In this document: piece by piece, positions 26,301 through 39,865 of the stretch
How the letters are laid out: every line of letters starts with the position of its first letter
How positions within the stretch are numbered: the first letter of the stretch is position 1
Assembly (NCBI GenBank): GCA_014773175.1
Contig: VXCM01001266.1
Coordinates: 1-64,000 of the forward strand
Origin: Lucifuga dentata
Taxonomy: Eukaryota > Chordata > Actinopteri > Ophidiiformes > Bythitidae
Direction of reading: 5' to 3'
Length of the DNA stretch: 64,000 nt
Notes under the pieces: generated by a model
Told to the model about the DNA's origin: nothing
Database searches by the model: none
Seen by the model: the letters and a program-made list of their open reading frames with translations, nothing else
Program-made: the position numbers and the translations under genes

Positions 26301-28147
26301 AAGAGAGATAAGTGAAGAAGACAGAGTCAGTGCAGGGGAGACCATAGAAGGAGAGGAGAAGATGAGGAGAGGGGAGAGGAAATAGGCTGATGAGAGGAAT
26401 GGGAGAGATTGAGCAAAAGACAGAGACAACACACATTCTTAATGGTTAGTGGTGCACCACTACTGTTGGATTTCATGGATTTGTGTGTGTGTGTGTGTGT
26501 GAGTGAGTGAGTCCATGTGTGCTAGCCACAGTACAGTGATGGTTTGGCAGTGAAGAGGAGGCAGCTGGCTGGACTGAACTTGGGTGGGACCCAGCAGCAC
26601 TGCCAAAGTACAGATGGGAAGTGTGTGCAAGTGTGTATAAAGCATACTGTGAAGGAGAGCATGCTGGTACTTATGTAAACGTGTGTCCGTTGTGGGTCGC
26701 GTGTGTATGTGTGTGCGTGTATTGGGGTGGGGAAAGTGTGTATGGGGGGGGAAGTTTTCTATCAGGGTTTAGCAGGAGGAAGTCAGCTCTGACAGGCCTT
26801 CCTGCTGGAGGAAATAGACCTATATGGTAGCTACAGTTAGCCTGAGGAAACCACCAACATCCAACCTCCTGCTCCATTCACCGCTTACTCATTCTAAAGC
26901 CAAATTAAAAAAAAAAAAAAATTGCCCAATTCAACCTTATTTCCATGTACTCACCACTGGGTTGATGTGTCCACAATGCAGGTCAGTATTTTCTTTATTT
27001 CTGCAGCCACCTGTAGATGACTTATTTACTTCTGTCATCCATGTGTATTGTTAATCAAGTACATTGGCATCAGGTGATGCAGGAGCAGATGGGGGAGGGA
27101 GAGATGGAGATGGCTTTCATATACAGTAAATTCTGAAACAGTGGTTGTAAAATTTATGTTGTAAAATTCATTTATCTCAGCTGAAGAGAAATCAAGACCT
27201 TCATTCACTAAAAAGACAATATTTATAATTTGCCCTTTTTAGTGACATATTTTGATAAATTTCTCTTTTTTTCTATAGGCTAAAGTCTACATAATGCTGT
27301 ATTGAGATATTATTATAGTTAACATCAAATTATTATTAAAACATTGAAAACTAAGCAAATCCTAGAAGTTGTGGGCATTGAATTCATTAAAAGGCCTAGG
27401 AGATGCTGAATTGGCAAAGTTGTAGTCAGCACTGACATTGTCTAAACCACAGGAAGTAACCGTTGTGATGTCATAGAGGTCAGTTTCTGAGACTTTGCAC
27501 ATCTCCCTGTGATTGTTATTTGATGTGTAAAATTGATAGAGCTCCCTTTAAGAAATATTTAAAACATTTAGATTGGCACCAATAGATTTTTCTGGACTAT
27601 GTTCCACCCTTCCATCAAGTTTCCTCAAAATCGGTTGATAACTTTTTGAGTAATCCTGCTCCTGCTGAATCTAAGGCAGGCTGCAAAAGTGTTGTTACCA
27701 GCTAACTTGAGAAAATAAAGAACACACCGAGTTTAATGAACAATACAGACAATGTTAAAAGATGTATGTGAGAATATAACAATTACCTCAGCTCCAGCTT
27801 ACCCTCACAGCTTTGGCCATCCTGGGACTCCTGGAAGCCTTGGTCACAGAGGCACCGGAAGGAACCCATTCTGTTCTCACAGTAGCCATGAGGGCCACAC
27901 AATGTCTCATTGATCCCACACTCATCAATATCTGTAGATAACAATTAGAAAATAAAAAGGATTGACTGGCTGCATTCAAACACACACACACATGCACAGA
28001 AATTTCTCTATTTGTTTCTCTTATTTCCTTTCAGTCAGGTAATGGCTTTTAAGTGGAAACAGAATACAGCACATTAAAAAGAATAATGCATTGGTTGTGG
28101 CATTTGGTATAAAATGCATTTAAAGATATACCTGAACATGTTTTATA

Positions 28148-28188
<41 letters not shown>

Positions 28189-31100
28189 TGAACAGACTTG
28201 GAATCCAGTCTGAACCCCCTGAATAAATCACGAGGCAGAGAGCAACAAATATCCCTCCTTGTCTAGACAGCAAGCTCAAAGGCTTCCGTCTGTTTCTCTT
28301 CCTCTCATTTTTTTCTACTTTCTGTTTTTTCGGAGGCGGGAAAGGGCATTAAAAACAGCTCTGGCACGAGGGCCAAGACTCCTGCCATGGTGGAAAAAAT
28401 AGGAGCAGCATATGTGAAAGAAATTGAAGCGTTTTTCTCCATCGTTCTTCTTGCAAAAGGCATCAACAGAGAACGATAGACTTGGTAGAAATAGAGGGAT
28501 GAAATAAGGATAGAGCAAAAAGGAAGGAGGGATGGGGGAAAAGAAAACTGGGACTAATTTAATATCCTTTACATAACATTAAAACATTTACATCAGTTTA
28601 GCGTTCAAATGCTAAGAAGGAAGCATTAGAATAATTACACAAATTATTTGAATTCTGTGGGACATATTCATGACCTAAAAGAATTACATGGACACTTCTA
28701 ACCCAGTCCTTGGGAAAAATAGATCACCCATAATTTGGGCAAGCAAAGTCATCATCAGCTACAGGGCCTAACAGCATACTCTATAGGCTGTATAAAAATG
28801 CTCCTGATGTGCTGAGGTTCTTCTGGAACCTATTCAGGGCAGCATGGAGCAAACAGCTTATCCCCACTTCCAGGCATAGGCCAGGAGGAATATTTATTCC
28901 TAAGGAGAAGGATGCAGTTTCTATAGGGCAGTTTAGGCCTATCTGCCTTCTAAATGTTGAAGATACAATTTTCTTTAGTGTGGCAGCTCAGAGACTGACC
29001 AGCTACCTAAAAAGAAACAGGCTAATTGACACTGCAGTGCAAAAAGCAGGTGTTCCAGTTTCAGACTCAGTCAGCAAAGAAAGATAGAGGAGACCTTCAT
29101 GTGGAATTCTTAGACTTGGCTAAAGCTTTTGGTTCTGTTCTGCATAGTCTACTCTGTGAAGCGCTGAAGTACTTCAGGGTTCCTGACTTAATCAAAGGGA
29201 TGATTATGGGATACTTCGAGGATATCCAGATCTGCTTCACTACAACTTCACTACAGGGTCGCAACAAACAGGATGAGCAATTTCACCATTACTATTTACT
29301 ATGGCAAAGGAGGTCATTATTAGGGCATCTAAGTGTCTTTCACCAATAAGAGTGTAATTGGATCCATAACTACCACAGTTCCATGTACAAATATTTGGAA
29401 TGTTATATATTCATATTTGGACTGTTGAATATGTGCATTGTTGTATAGTTGCTTTGCTGTATATTTTGCATTGCTGTATGTTTATGTTGCTATATATTTG
29501 TGTATTTGTGTTGCAATGAATTTGCATTGCTGGATATTTGTACCTCCCATGCAAAAACATGAATTTCTTCTCAAAGAACCAGCCTGGATTCTGCTTCCAG
29601 CCATAATGAAAGTGTCTGTGCACCATGGCAGTGAGAGTACTGCTTTTAAAGGAGACGAGAAAAGCTGAACTCCAGCTGCTAATGAGATATTCCTCCTAAT
29701 AATACATTCATCCTGACCTTACTCAGACAGCATTAAGCTTTAGCAAGGATTTGATTTGCCATACGGTAAGACCCAATGGACACATCATAACACACAGAAT
29801 AAGAAGGAACTGAGAATGCTGGAGACATCATATGGTGTGACGACCCAAATGAAGCAAATGTGACCTGGTGTGCATGTAGGGGGCAAAAAAAGGACCACAA
29901 AGGTGTGGGAGGCATATACACTCTCAGATCTCCAAACCAAATCAACATTTTGGAACAAAATTTGGAAGAAATTGCCTTTTTCTGCAGTACTGCTGAACTT
30001 TGATGTATCTGTAGGACAGCATGTCTTTCATTAATTACAACCAAAGTCTTCAATCAAGATTTAATCAGAACCATTGTTCTATTTTAAATTTACAACAAAC
30101 TTTGATGTCCAGTAGCAGAAACAGACAAAAAGAGTGAATTGCATCACATTTTCAAACTAATTCTTATTTTCTGTTTTATGTATGCGGGGTCAAAGAAGGA
30201 CCACAAAGGTGTGGGAGGGATATACTCTGTTGGATTGCCAAACCAAATCAACAGTTTGGAACAAAATTTGGAAGTAAATCTGTGAGGACAGAGTAGACAA
30301 CATGTGTTGTATTGATCAGTTGTTTAAGATCAATGTCAGTAAAGTGATGTATCACAACACTGTAAAAATGTAAATGGCTTATATGCAAATAATGAATCAT
30401 TATTCATTTACATGCATATTTCCAAAGTGTTTTATTTTAACTGGAATGCAACTGCAACAGCATACACATAACAGCAGTTTGTGTGTGTGTGTGCGTGTAT
30501 GTGTGTGTGACTTTGTACCTTCACAGGAGGGAGTGTCAAGGTTGGTAGTGAATCCTCTCTCACACATACACTGATAGGACCCCTCTGTGTTGAGACATTC
30601 GCCATGAGGGGAACAGAGATCTGGGTCGTCCACACACTCATCAACATCTGGAAGAGAAAGAGAACCCCACAGAGAGGCGTAAGCGTGTGCGTGTGTATGT
30701 GTGTGTGTGTGTGTGNATGTGTGTGTGTGTGTGTGTGGGGTGGGGTGGGGGGATGGGGTTGTGCTGTATGTGAACGTGTCTATGAAACTGCCACAGTGTC
30801 CACACCTCATGGATACAGCAGTACATCATGCTATTTCAGTGCTCCTTTAACACACACACCAACACACACATCTAAATACCAGATGAGAAACGCATGTGAA
30901 AATTGAAGTCGACCCCGCTTACCTCGGCATCTGGTGCCGTTGATCTGTCGGTATCCCTGTGGGCAGGCACAGGTGTAGGAGCCCATGTTGTTAACGCAAA
31001 CTCCTACAGCCTCACAGGGCCTGGCTTCCTCTCTGCACTCATCCACATCTGGAACATACACGGCATGACATCATACATGACATGACATCATACATCACAT

Positions 31101-34100
31101 TTGCAACAGAGTGCAACCGAGAGGATTTTTTAAAAGGGTGAACAACAGACATACGCACACACATCTTCAGCAATATAAAAATACTCATGAACATATATAC
31201 ACTAACAGCCACAAACATCAGTAGTGCATTAACAAAGATATTCAGGCAAAATGAGGAGGGTCAAATATAAACTGGAATTGCATCACAGTTTCAAACTATT
31301 TTTATTTTCTTTTTTGTGTAATAACAAACACAAGGCAAAACACAAATAATACAATAACTGGACAGAAAGTCCAAATTCCCGTTTTTGCTATTCCAGCACA
31401 AAACAGTCTGGAGAACAAAATGTCCCATAATCAAATTTGGATAGTTTAATGTTTTGATTCATATCCATGATCAGATTCAACTACAAAATATGAGCTGTCT
31501 CAATACTTAGAGAATGGCAAAACATAGTGATTTAGCATTTTACTGAGCAGGTACTTCCTGTTGTAATTTGAAGTATCATAGCCATTTCAGGTTGCAGTCT
31601 GTGCCACACCTTATCAAACTAAAGTATACATTTTTAGAATTGTTACTCTAGTATTGATCATACCTATGTTTAAATTTTTTAAGCTTGTAAATTACAAGAA
31701 ATCACATCTTCTAGTTTTGTGTTGGAAACTCTTTTGTTCGTGTTCAGTTGATTGCGGGAAGCTGTGACATCTGACATCCGCGTCTACAAAAAACACCAGA
31801 AAAATCAGACCCGCAACAGAAACAATAAACAAAAATGGAAAATATTAACGGGATTGAGTGAATTTGTCTTGAATTCCTCTTAAACAGCTGACTGTCACGT
31901 GTCAGACCTTCCAAACAGCAAAAATATTCAAAACAGCCCCTGCTCTCTGCATTACCGTGCAATGATAATGTAACTGACAAAAAAGCAACATGATGTTCCT
32001 TGTGATGGATTATGTCAAGAAAATTTCAAATCTCTCCAGATTAGTTTTCCTAAAGCACTAACAGAAACCAAAACCCAGAGGCTGCCTAGAAGTCAGGAAA
32101 AAATATATCCATCATTCTACAAGCTGTGGTATGTTTCAAAAATGATCAGCAGTAATGTCGAGTTTAAGGGATTTGCAGTTAATGGTTTAAAACATGCAAA
32201 ACACCAGCATGACCCTGAAAGTGTGTGTCATGGTTGTACTCTTTATCTTACCGTCACACTGGTCTCCAGCCGGCGACAGTCTGAATCCTGGCTCACAGTG
32301 ACAGAAAAAAGAGCCTTCTGTGTTTTGGCAGTGGCCTCTGGTGCAGACCCGCTCATCCTGGCACTCATCTATATCTGAAACACCATAAACAATTGACAAA
32401 TACATTAGACTCATCCATAAGCGCAATAAACTTTTATGGCATTAAGCATGAATATGCTTAGCAAATGTCATGCCGACCTGCCTGTAAGATTATGAGATTT
32501 CTTGAGTACAAAGCTGACACTGTGGCCTGAAAGTGGTGCAGATGGATTTTTGAATTAAAAGAGTTCATCAGTTGGGGAGCAAGAATGTGTTTAGTAAATT
32601 TAAGGGCAAAGTACCCATTAGACTTTGATATTTCTTGTGTACAAGCAGAAATTGTGGTGTTATGTAGCAAAAGAGAAAATGGTCAGGGTGCCACCCAAAC
32701 ATTAAGTATTATCTTCTGGGAATCTTGTCAATACTGTGCATTTTATATTTCATGGGAATCTGGCCAGAGGTTGACAAGATATACTCTGCACTGAAGCGAT
32801 GCTCCTGATTACCGACAGACTGTTATCACAACCCTGAATGAGCACAAAAGAGGAAGAGGCAAATAGTAGGAAGGGAACTGCATAAACTCATTGACCTATT
32901 TCTTTTTCCCCATGGCTTCATGTAATATTAACACATAATGAACAACACATGCAGATGTTCCAGTAATTTTTATGTTATGCACAGCGTTTTGCTCTGCAGT
33001 TTGATTCTTGGAGAATGGATAAAAAACACAATACATGCCATAAATTCTGTCAGTGAATTAATATTTTAATGAACTGTTATGACATCACTCTGTGGACATT
33101 AATGAACATTATGTTTCTGTGACCACTGATTGCAGTGTTTTCTCATATATTGTGCGAGCAGGAAGGGTTTTGATTGACAGAGTCCTGGTTTACAGTGCTG
33201 AGCATCATTTTGATGAAATGTTTGAGGGCTATACAGTTCAGGTAAACACATGCAGAATACTTGGAGTGGTACATTATGATTCATCAATATCCTATTGATA
33301 TGCAGGGGAAACTGAGTGGCAGCCTTTATTAATTAAACTTTAATGACTCTTGTTTATTTTATGCCAATCAACTGTAGATTAAATATTGAAATTTCATAAT
33401 TAGTTGATCCAGACCCAGTAGATTCTTATAGGTAAGTGTTCCATCATCACTTTGAAAAGTTCCACTGGTCTCGCCTGAGGCCTGAAAGATTTATAAACCG
33501 ATGGACTGATGTCTCCGGTTTTTATCGAGTTTCTATTCCAACTGATCTTTGATTAAAAGATTTTCCGAAAAGGGAGACTTTAATAATTTCACTTATGCAC
33601 ATACTATACAAGCTCATGTAAGATTATGAGGTAACAGCTGACTTTATTGCTACATGAGCTTGCAGTTATCAAACTGTTTATAGGGTAATCTGACCAGCAC
33701 AGTTCCTGTCCAAAAGCTTTATTGCTGTGCCTCAAAGGGGGTATTTCTGATGATTACAGCGGCAATGACGCATTGGAGCACAATCCCCAGGATGACTCCT
33801 AAAGTCAAGGACACCTGCTGTTTGGTTTATGGCCCTTGGTGAAACTCAACACTGCTGGGGAGGAGACGATCCGTACAAAATGAATACCATTGCTGTTTGG
33901 CAAGATTCTCCATAAAGAAAATGAAAAACTTTATTACATGAAAAAGAAAAGGAGCCTTCATAGTTCGTGCATTTACTAATCATTTCTATCCATCAGTGTA
34001 GTTTATATCACTGTAATTCTGCCGCAGGAAAAAAAGCTGATTTATTTCTTAGCAGTCAGTATGTTTACAAGCACGTTAAAACTTTAATTCTTCTCTGATT

Positions 34101-35089
34101 AAGGCAATAAATTGATTTCACGCAAGCACCATAATTCATTGAAACAGGCATAAATCTCTATTAGGGTGCTCAGGCTCAGACTTCTGACTCAGCCTTGTTT
34201 ATACCTTTTCAGGATGACTGCAATGGGCCGAAAAGCTGCTGCCATAGAGAGTGGAGGGGGTGATGTGTNCCTTTTCAGGATGACTGCAATGGGCCGAAAA
34301 GCTGCTGCCATAGAGAGTGGAGGGGGTGATGTGTGTGTTTGTGTGTCTTTGTTTTTGTAACTCGAAATTAATCAGATAAATGGGTAAAATAAAACACACT
34401 TTCACTTGGGGGAGGGGGGTTATTCACTGGAATTTTATGCATTCTGTGTATNAAAACACACTTTCACTTGGGGGAGGGGGGTTATTCACTGGAATTTTAT
34501 GCATTCTGTGTATTTTTGTGATTTCAACTAGATTATAAACAGGCACATAAACGGGAATAATGAGGTACACTTTCACTTTCAATTTCCTCGGAGGACCACG
34601 GATATACTGAGTGAAAGAAAACAGAGCTTGAGAGAGAAATTAAAACCCTCCCCACTTTCACACCTCACCACACCTGGACAATCGCTGCATGAAGTGGGCA
34701 TGTCTGGTTGTGGCAGGATTGGAANCACACCTCACCACACCTGGACAATCGCTGCATGAAGTGGGCATGTCTGGTTGTGGCAGGATTGGAAAGTTATAAA
34801 TTTTGTTGGATGCAGACCAGTTTGACTGGAGGAAAAGGAGTTTCAGCCACCCTCCAAATTTCTGACAGGTATTCCAGAGGGAGCATACTGAGTCTTAACA
34901 TACCTAGATTATGTAATAATAAGACATTTACTCAAGCATGTAAATGATTCATTGTTCGCAAATGCTGAATTTGATTCATGTACAATTTGTATTCCACATT
35001 TTGGTCTTAAAAAATAAGTAGAGAAATGTTTTATGTCCAAAAGACAAACGTACAATAAGAATATTGGACAAAAAGCCCCCATCCACGCA

Positions 35090-35152
<63 letters not shown>

Positions 35153-38100
35153 TCTTCAAAATGTGACATTTCCCTAAATCTGGCACTGTCATTCAAACAT
35201 CTGTGAGCTGGGTTATTAACTTCTATAAAGGCTTGTGGACTATTTGCATGGCCTAATTATTTCCCCTCGCTGCCACCACCACCATTCATTGCCACCCCAC
35301 TGTGGCTTGGCTTGCCTTGCTTGGTGTGTGAACACTCAAAACCTCACCGCTAACCCTGCGCCACATGGGATACAGGAGTAGCAAACTACTGAAACAGGAG
35401 AGATGGGCACACCTTTGGTTTTCGGTAGGAATAATACCACTTCCAGGAAAATGTGGGCCCATGCAATGTGTTTTTTGGAAAGTTTCACTGGTTTTATTGC
35501 TTGATTAGTGGGATATTATATTCTGCATGTGTTTCCTGACCTGCTTTGTGTATGTGTTGATGGCTAGACGTTACGCACCATGAGGTTAGGATATAATCTA
35601 ACTATTCCACGAATCATACATTCAACTTAAAGTCTAAATGATTGAGATTGGAGAGTACTTCTAATTTAAATGTACTTGATTATATTTTAGATTACACTAA
35701 CATTAAGTTGCAAGTACATGTCAGTGTCAGCTGTACTTATATGCGGCAAAAGCAGGTGGGATTTGTGCGCTGCCTGCGGTTAAGTGCTGCCCCAGACTCA
35801 GAGTAAGAAGCAGTAGTGAGTGCAGCAGCTTTAAATTAAAGGAACACATGCATTTGACTGCAATGAAGGAATACATTTACCAAACATACTGGCATGTTGG
35901 AAACTACATTAACGAAATGTAGTTTTGGTTTAACAACCAACCACGTTACATTGTCACACACACACACACACACACACGTAAAGTCACTTACCTACACAAT
36001 GGCCTCCCTGTCCCAAGAATCCATGAGAGCAGGAGCCACAGTTGTAACCTCCAGGCACATTGAAGCAGATACCAGATGGACACACTGTCCTGTTTTGACA
36101 TTCATCAATATCTGTAAAGCACAAGAAGAAAATTGTCAAAAAGGACTTTCACTCGCTACTACAAGGCCAGAGTTTAACAGTAAACTTGAATGTATCCTGT
36201 ACAAAAACAATTATTCTTAAAAGCTGATTATATTTGAGACCAAAAGTGGGTTTGTGGCCCCCCCGACATACCAATAACTGTCAGACGTGAAAATTTAGCT
36301 TCTATGTAATTCCTAATGATTATCATTCACTGTATCTGGGAGAAAACTATTTCCTTATACTTGCTTGTTTGGCATGTTCAAGGAAGAGATGTACTGTAAT
36401 ATCTTTATGGATGCTCCAGTACGGTTTTGTTTTTGCCTTTGATGGCCGTATGTCATTAGAAACTACATTTTTTCTACTCAAAGCACATATTTCAATACTT
36501 TCCAAACATGGTTTAGTTTTTTTTCTGCCATTTGTGAAAAAAATTTAAAATAGTTTTCTGGACATATATCCAGAAATATCCCTTTACCCCTACTTCACTT
36601 AGGGCCAGGCGCTAGCTTACTAAAAGAAGGCTAAAAGAATGTGTTTTCTAATGCATTACAGCTGGCGAGACGGAAGCTTTCACTAAATGTGTGGTTGTCA
36701 CCCCTTTAAAATTAAGTGTTTTCAATCTATATAATAATAGTGACAGTGTAGACATGATCGAGAGTCAAAAATGCGGTTGGAAAATTTGGTTAGTTGACTG
36801 CACCACAGTGTAATGACACTCTTTATAGACTCCAAAATATATTGAAAATATACTTGTGAGCCTGTTTTTTGTATTAATCTTAATAATAGATACTTTGATT
36901 GCATATCCACATGCATATAAACCTCCCACCACTAGAGAGGATATTTTATTACATTTATGCGGAAATAACCATCAGACCTATTTGCCCTCACAGCTTTCAC
37001 TGAGTATCATTTTGGTGGGTGGGGAAACCTGGATTGGAATGGCAGGAAACCACGTAATGACAGAGTAACTTGTATTTATATCCCAATATGGGGGATAAAG
37101 TAGGGAGGAGGCCAGTGCAGATGCTGGTAACAAGGCAAGACCGTGTGGTCGCCGCTCCACAAACTTATAATGCTATTTAAGATGCACTTGTTACTTTGAA
37201 AACTTATGCTTTATATATTTTTGGAAGTGAATTAAGTTCCTCATGAATATGGTGACCACCAAACCTTTTGCCAGCCACCACTGCCTGGCCACAATCTCCC
37301 TTTGACCAACACTTTAGTCCATGACAAGGCATCTCAAAAATGAACAGAAGGATTTCTATGAAGTTTACTACGAATATTCATGGTCCCTAGAGGATAAATA
37401 ACAGTAGTATCTTTGGTTTTTGGCAATGCTTCCTCTCGCACCACTATCAGGCCATAATTTCCACTTGTACTTAAGAAATACCAAAATGTAATGGACAGAT
37501 TACATGAAATTTACTGATAATTAACACCCACATGGCCTTTTCTTTATACCGCCCTCAGGGAAACATATTGGTAAGGTTCTAAGAATAGCATAACCATCAG
37601 TATACTATATATCAGTATTCACCCAATCTTTGTATTGAACATTGCAATCTTTAGGGGGTGCTCTCAGATCTTTACATTTTTTTTCTTGTTTATTGGCTAC
37701 AAAAGGCTAATTTCATCAATAATATATGGTTTCAGATAGAATAGTGCACCGTTTCCCAGGTGATGGAAAAATTGGAAAAACATTTTACGTGCATGAGTCA
37801 AAAGTGCTTACCATTACAACTGGTTCCCTCTTCATCAACGATGAAGCCCCGCGGGCACACACACAGGAAACTACCTGCTGTGTTCTTGCAGCGGCCACCA
37901 TAGCACAAAGATGGGGTTTCCAAACACTCATCAACATCTGGACACACACAAGAAAAGGGCCAAACACAGGACATTAATTCATCTTTGGAATGGAACAAAT
38001 GTGAACACGAGCATTCATGTTTGTAACGGGGCAATGTCTAACTGAGATTAATAAAAACTGCTTTGTCGTACAGAGATAAGTCTGCCATCTCCACTTGTTG

Positions 38101-39809
38101 GTTTTTTCTGTCGAGTGTTCCTGAGTATAGACGTGATGGTATTCAATTGGAGGCTCCTCACCACTGAAGTCATGGAACACTGTCAGTAAGACTGCCCCCT
38201 TCCCTCCCTCTGAATGTGCTTCTTTTTGCCTTTAGCTGCCATGACCAGCATTTGTAGCATTATACTGTTAACTTGGCTGCCATCAGTGTGTATATGGCTC
38301 TCATGTCTTCAGATTCAGGAGGCAGAAACAGTGTTAAAAAACGTATGTAATCCTGCAACACTCCAATATCAAATTAACACAAATGTGATGAATGAACAAG
38401 AAGAATGTTCATTTCAGGTTGTGTCTGCATGCACCTTGCTTGTACGTCAAAGGGGGTTCTGGATGGATACTGGCTAGAACCACAATGAGATTTCTTTTGC
38501 AGTTTCCTTAGCACAGTGGTTCTCAATCCTGGTCCTCCAACACCACAGCACTACATATTTTCCATCGCTCGCTGCTCTTGCACACATTTGATTAGCTAAA
38601 GCAGGTGTGTTTAATGATTAAGACTTGGTGCCTCTCAGCTCTTGATTGACTAAACACACCTGATTTAGGTATTCAGGTGTGCATAGAGCAAGGACAGATG
38701 GAAAATATGCAGTGCGATGGGACCTGAGATCCAGGATTGAGAACCACTGCCTTAGGTACCCATGGGACTGGAATGGAAGTCTGGTCTCTTTGCTAATTAG
38801 GTCAGCCTGTTGACATGACAAGATGACTTTTGATGCTAATAAATGAGTTTAGCCATCTGACTCCTCACCTACACAGGTGGTTTGGGTGTCGTCCAGACGG
38901 TATCCGTCATCACAGTGGCAGGTGTAGCCCACAGCTGTGTTGTAGCAAACCCCTCGGCCACAAATATAAGGGTTGATGTGGCACTCATCCACCTCTGAGC
39001 CAGAGGAGAGGAAGAATAATAATTATTGCAGTGATACAGCAGTGATTTTAAGAGTAAAATTTAAGTCCTACTACTAAGATGCAAAAGATACCATTAATGT
39101 ACCACAAGTTAACAGCTTAATACCACAACGAAATACAGGGAGAACTGCATTGTAATTAATTAAAATGATTTAAATGTAAATATGGCTAATTTTGACCTCT
39201 TGATATGGTCCCAACTGCATGCCATCTAATTTAAGCTTTCATAAATACATTGTTAAGTGAAAATATTTATATTAGTTTAATTTGTATCCATTTACAGAGA
39301 TTTTGGATGCATTTAAAGCTTAGCTTAGCACAAAGACTGAAAGCAGGGGCACACTGCTAGCCTAGTTCAGCTAAAAATAAAAACTATACACCTTCCAACA
39401 TCTCCTAAGCTGCTTTATTGAACAAGGAAAACTGTGGGAAATGGCTACACCACAAATGTCAGTTGCAACACTACTACAAAATGGATGCTGAGGTTTTCCT
39501 GTAAAAGGTGCCGTATTGCTAAAAATATTAGTGCTGAAAATATTCCCACAGCAGAAACCAGAGAGGAACCTCAAAGGACAGAAGATCAGAGGTAATAATT
39601 TGTGTATAAACTGCTCTTACATCACTATTTCTGCCATTTGACCTGTCAGGAACTTGTCTGCAGGGTTTTGAACATCCCAAGGACAAATTAATGGCACAGA
39701 TAACAATGTCTGTATGCATAAACCCAGAGAAGGTCCAACCGCCCAGTATAGCTCATTTCATTCATGCCTCTTAAGTGATGGCTGTGTGCGTGTGCATGTG
39801 TGTGTGTAT

Positions 39810-39865
<56 letters not shown>

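Larger units (their letters stand above)
27932..30518 (-). other. ltbp1 intron
   Basis: Between cbEGF 6 and 7. It holds a CA run at 28156-28180, the LINE relic (28710-29365) and the direct repeat pair (29877-30278). Confidence 0.75.
32375..35991 (-). other. ltbp1 intron
   Basis: Between cbEGF 3 and 4. It carries three N-flanked duplications (34204-34334, 34391-34513, 34659-34791), (CA)n at 35093-35150 and a short CA run at 35955-35977. I looked for additional cbEGF exons here, because mammals have more modules at this point, and found none. Confidence 0.7.

Noticed and set aside
27788..27997. Minus-strand frame starting [12 protein letters not shown] over the cbEGF 7 exon
   Set aside because: This frame is a shadow of the real exon; the correct frame ([12 protein letters not shown]) has AG/GT borders and phase 1.
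35150..35205. AG/ATGTTTGAATGAC in minus sense, resembling the start of a cbEGF exon
   Set aside because: The phase-1 reading hits TGA in the third codon, there are no EGF cysteines, and it runs into a CA repeat. Not a missed or recently lost module.
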